From: Teretinema zuelzerae
GTDB lineage: Bacteria; Spirochaetota; Spirochaetia; Treponematales; Treponemataceae
Assembly (NCBI RefSeq): GCF_021021555.1
Contig: NZ_JAINWA010000003.1
Location: 1,364,001 to 1,428,000, forward strand
Direction of reading: 5' to 3'
DNA length: 64,000 nucleotides
Below, one piece after another: positions 61,047 to 64,000 of the stretch (its first letter is position 1; every line of letters starts with the position of its first letter). Under the pieces are notes generated by a model, which did no database searches, was not told where the DNA came from, and saw only the letters and a program-made list of their open reading frames with translations. The position numbers and the translations under genes are program-made.

Positions 61047-61937
61047 CTATTTCTGCAGCCGGTCGGTTACGAACTTGTTCAAAAGAGTCAGCGCGATGAT
61101 GATGACGAAGAGAATCCACGCCATGGCGGACGCCTTGCCGAACTGGTTGAAGTGGAATCCGGTGGCGAGCAGGTAGTATGCGCTCGTCAGCCCCGCTTTT
61201 CCCGGACCGCCGAGCTGTTCATAGCCGCGCATCAGAACGAAGGGCTCTTCGAACAGCTGCATGCCTCCGATGATGCTCAGCGATACGCCGAAGAAGATGA
61301 TCGGAATCATCAAGGGAAGCGTGATGAGGCGGTGAGCCTGAAGAGGCTTCGCTCCGTCGATCTCCGCCGCTTCGTAGAGCTGATGGTCGATCGCCTGCAA
61401 ACCCGCCAAATAAATGACGGTGTTCCATCCGATGAACCGCCAGTTCACCATGATCGAAATGCTGGCGCGGATGGCGGCCGGCTCCTGAAGCCAGCGAACC
61501 TTCTCGCCGCCGAACCATTTTTCGATTATGAAATTGAGCCAGCCGTAATTCATATCGTACAGCTGGGTGAACACCAGGGCGATGACGACGGTGCTCGTTA
61601 TGTATGGAAGAAAGTACACGGTCTTGAAAAAACCGCGGGCCTTCAGCTTTTTGCTGTTGAGCAGAATCGCCAGAGGAAGAGCGAAAACGTGCTGAAGCAT
61701 CGAACCGAAAATCAGCAAAAGAAAGGTCGTCCACAGAGAGCCTTTAAAGAACGGATCGGTGGTTAAAAGCTGAACGTAGTTCCTGAAGCCCCTGAATTCC
61801 TGCGCTCCGGTAACCGTCCACTTGAAGAACGACATGACGATAGAATAGCCGATCGGAAACACGCCGAATACGATAAAGAGAATGAAGAACGGGCTCAAAA
61901 AAAGATAGGGAGCCAAACGCTGCTGCTTACTGTACAT
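61047..61937 (-). CDS. Sugar ABC transporter permease (CUT1, MalF/UgpA type)
   Basis: 296 aa, six membrane helices. The EAA loop LYEAAEIDGAKPLQAHRLIT with LPLMIPIIFF is present. It pairs with the permease encoded just upstream, and the two genes are three bases apart. It probably imports gluco-oligosaccharides made by the GH16/GH17/GH3 enzymes (inference from neighbours). No ATPase gene is in the window; CUT1 systems often share a MsmX-type ATPase. Confidence 0.92.
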   Translation of the reverse strand: MYSKQQRLAPYLFLSPFFILFIVFGVFPIGYSIVMSFFKWTVTGAQEFRGFRNYVQLLTTDPFFKGSLWTTFLLLIFGSMLQHVFALPLAILLNSKKLKARGFFKTVYFLPYITSTVVIALVFTQLYDMNYGWLNFIIEKWFGGEKVRWLQEPAAIRASISIMVNWRFIGWNTVIYLAGLQAIDHQLYEAAEIDGAKPLQAHRLITLPLMIPIIFFGVSLSIIGGMQLFEEPFVLMRGYEQLGGPGKAGLTSAYYLLATGFHFNQFGKASAMAWILFVIIIALTLLNKFVTDRLQK

Positions 61938-61940
61938 ACA

Positions 61941-62792
61941 TCACCCCTTCACGCTGCCTGCGGTCAGGCTGTCGATAATCTGCCGGTTGAACGCGATGAA
62001 TACGGCCATCAGAGGAAGAACCGCGAGCACCGTGCCGACCATCAGGCCTCCTCTGTCACCGTCCATTTGAAGAGACAGCTTGGTCAATGCGACCGGTATT
62101 GTCGTCTTGTCGATGGTGGGCAGCATGATGAGCGCGCCCATGAAGTTGTTCCAGCTTCCGATGAAGGTGATGAGGCCGAGCACCGCGACGCCTGATTGGG
62201 CCAGCGGAAACGCGATGCGCATCAAGATTACGAACTCGGTCAATCCGTCGATGCGCGCGGCGTCCAGCAGTTCGTTCGGAACAGAATCCTGCATGTACTG
62301 CGTCATCATGAAGATTCCGAAGGCGTTCGCCATGCCCGGGATGATAAGCGCAAGCCAGGTGCCGTACCACTTTATCGAAACCATTATTTTAAAGAAGGGA
62401 ATAATATTCAGGAACGAAGGAATAGCCATCGTGCTCATGATGAAAAGGAAGATCGCTTTCTTTCCCTTGAACTCGTATTTGGAAAGGGCGAAGCCTCCCA
62501 TCGTACAGAAAAACACGACGGTCAGCGTGGCGAGCGAAGCGATGCCGACGCTGTTCATGAAATTAACGCCGAAGGGAATGTCCCGGAACAAGCGGCCGAG
62601 ATTCACCATGAATGACGACTTAAAAAGTATATGCGGCGGATATCGGTACGTTTCCGTTCCGGGAACCGTCGCCAATACGAACATATAATAGAAAGGAAAC
62701 GCGAAAAGCAGCGCGAAAAAAGACAACGCTCCGTAAAGGAATATCTTGGAAGCGGAAAAACCCTTATTCATCCTTGCAAAGGACATACTCAC
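61941..62792 (-). CDS. Sugar ABC transporter permease (CUT1, MalG/UgpE type)
   Basis: 283 aa, six membrane helices. The EAA loop is ELLDAARIDGLTEFVILMRI followed by AFPLAQSGVAVLGLITFIGS and WNNFMGALIML. The N-terminal PFYYMFVLATVPGTETYRYP is usual for this subfamily. It works with the permease downstream and the binding protein upstream. Confidence 0.93.
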   Translation of the reverse strand: MSMSFARMNKGFSASKIFLYGALSFFALLFAFPFYYMFVLATVPGTETYRYPPHILFKSSFMVNLGRLFRDIPFGVNFMNSVGIASLATLTVVFFCTMGGFALSKYEFKGKKAIFLFIMSTMAIPSFLNIIPFFKIMVSIKWYGTWLALIIPGMANAFGIFMMTQYMQDSVPNELLDAARIDGLTEFVILMRIAFPLAQSGVAVLGLITFIGSWNNFMGALIMLPTIDKTTIPVALTKLSLQMDGDRGGLMVGTVLAVLPLMAVFIAFNRQIIDSLTAGSVKG

Positions 62793-62854
62793 ACCTCGAA
62801 CGAAAGATTAAAGAAGAGGGAAAGGAACCGGTCTCCCGGTTCCCTTCAAAAAAG

Positions 62855-64000
62855 TCAGTCGATAAGAACGCTGATCTCGTTCAACGCGGTTGTATACGCC
62901 TCGTCCGCGGATTTTCCGTTCACCAGAACGTCGGTTACCGCGTTGCCGAAAATGGCGAGAGCGGTAGCGTCGTATTCGGTTACGATGGCGGAAGGAATAT
63001 TCCTCGCGACGTCGGCGTAGATCTGGCGCACCTTCTGTCCGCCGAAGTAGGGAACCGGCTCGTTCATGACCGGATCGCTGAATACGGTCGTCAGAGCGGG
63101 AAAGGCGTCGATCGTCTTGAAGGTAAGAAGCTGCGCGCTCGGAGAGGTGGTCAGATACTTGAGCACTTCCCAGGCCGCTGCTTTCTGCTCCGCGGGGACG
63201 AATTCGGGAATGGCGAGATAGGTGCCGCCCTGGGAGGCGTACTGCTTTCCAGGGAGGTAGGTCACGCGCCAGTCTCCGGAGAGATCGGGGGCGACCCAGG
63301 TCTTGAGGCTTCCGCCCCACCAGGCGCCGTTCACGATCGCGCAGACGGTTCCGTCGGAGAAGGACTGGGTCCACGGTCCGCTCCAGCCGCCGAGATCGCC
63401 GTCGATTCCCGCGTTGCGGATGTCCTTGACGATCTTCAGCGCGGAGGTGAACTTTTCTTTCGGCTGAAGGGGCTGACCCTTCGCGTCGAACCAGCCGCCC
63501 TTTCCGCCGTTCAACGGCATCATGGCGACTTCGTTCGCATGAGGGATGGCGAACTGGTCGGGCTTGCCGTCTTTATTGCGGTCTTTAACCAGCTTCTTGC
63601 TCACCTGGATGAATTCGTTCCAATCCTTCAAGCCTTCGTAGGAAACGCCGGCGGCGTCGAGAAGGCTCTTTCGATAGAAGAGCACCGCGGGGGCGATATC
63701 GACGGGCATGGCGACAAGCTTGCCGTCCTTGGTAGTCGCGTTCGACATCGCGAAGGACACAAGATCTTTTCCCGCCGCGAGGCCGTTGAACGGAGCCGCC
63801 GCGAGATCCGAGAGTCCGCCGCCTTCCACGAATTTCGCTACGTAGCCGATTTCGAGCGACTCGATGTCGTTAGTCGCTTCGCCGGCCGCGAGAACGGTCG
63901 TCAGACGATTATGGTGGCCGCTGAAGTCGGAAGTCTGGAAGACGATCTTGATGTTCGGATATTTCTTTTTGAAATCCTCCGAATCGAAAACCGCTTTGTA
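62855..64000 (-). CDS. Extracellular sugar-binding protein, 5' end outside the window
   Basis: 382 residues are visible; the reading frame stays open to the window edge. It begins here with YKAVFDSEDFKKKYPNIKIV and TTVLAAGEATNDIESLEIGY, the early part of a family 1 solute-binding protein after its signal peptide. AVLFYRKSLLDAAGVSYEGL, DWNEFIQVSKKLVKDRNKDG and WEVLKYLTTSPSAQLLTFKT are typical. It should deliver a sugar or oligosaccharide to the two permeases encoded next (62-base gap). Confidence 0.92.
   Translation of the reverse strand, partial: YKAVFDSEDFKKKYPNIKIVFQTSDFSGHHNRLTTVLAAGEATNDIESLEIGYVAKFVEGGGLSDLAAAPFNGLAAGKDLVSFAMSNATTKDGKLVAMPVDIAPAVLFYRKSLLDAAGVSYEGLKDWNEFIQVSKKLVKDRNKDGKPDQFAIPHANEVAMMPLNGGKGGWFDAKGQPLQPKEKFTSALKIVKDIRNAGIDGDLGGWSGPWTQSFSDGTVCAIVNGAWWGGSLKTWVAPDLSGDWRVTYLPGKQYASQGGTYLAIPEFVPAEQKAAAWEVLKYLTTSPSAQLLTFKTIDAFPALTTVFSDPVMNEPVPYFGGQKVRQIYADVARNIPSAIVTEYDATALAIFGNAVTDVLVNGKSADEAYTTALNEISVLID

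Overview
The window looks like chromosome from a GC-rich, free-living spirochaete of the Treponema/Spirochaeta group. This is inferred from gene content: a predicted secreted protein of the GDVATFVNLGFS type, many 7TM-sensor (7TMR-DISM) signalling proteins, a spirochaete-style cyclic-nucleotide-gated channel locus, an adenosylcobalamin-dependent ribonucleotide reductase and many lipoproteins. Genes are packed tightly. ATGA start/stop overlaps and overlapping convergent gene ends are common. No phage, insertion sequence or CRISPR array was seen.

Layout. 1-7.4 kb: a 5'-truncated hypothetical gene, a U32-family RNA-modification protein, a lipoprotein, small unknowns, a membrane protein and a dolichol/phytol-kinase-like protein. 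7.5-7.7 kb: tRNA-Val(CAC), with a truncated copy of its 5' half beside it. 7.8-14.3 kb: an outer-membrane-barrel-like protein, a large TPR protein, a CBM48-like secreted protein and a GT-B-like protein. 14.3-17.7 kb: a two-component system made of a sigma-54 activator and a histidine kinase, preceded by a small secreted protein. A near-perfect sigma-54 promoter and two palindromes 22 bp apart lie in front, so the module looks self-contained and self-regulated. 17.8-28.2 kb: a diguanylate cyclase, class II ribonucleotide reductase (probably translated from a leaderless mRNA), a coupled operon of response regulator-phosphatase, histidine kinase, glycerophosphodiesterase and J-domain protein, then a frameshifted cyclic-nucleotide-gated channel.

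28.3-32.4 kb: a TPP riboswitch and terminator control thiC-thiM-thiE-thiD. This is HMP synthesis plus thiazole salvage, with no thiazole synthesis genes in view. 32.4-43.6 kb (minus strand): a phosphate-starvation cluster comprising a glycosyltransferase, phoA-type alkaline phosphatase, YibE/F protein, pstSCAB, phoU, phoB and phoR, with a candidate PhoB box before pstS. 43.9-47.9 kb: a partner-switching operon with two PP2C phosphatases, a STAS antagonist, an RsbW-like ATPase and a Zn-dependent phospholipase-C-like protein.

47.8-64 kb: a beta-1,3-glucan (laminarin-type) locus with GH3, a 7TM chemoreceptor, a VapBC module, GH16, a LacI-family regulator, GH16, GH17, GH3 and a CUT1 sugar ABC transporter. 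Four 14-bp palindrome-like sites fitting TGTWTRCGYAWACA sit before the GH16, lacI and GH17 genes and are the likely regulator operators. A 125-bp unit repeated four times in tandem lies between the GH17 and GH3 genes and is unexplained.
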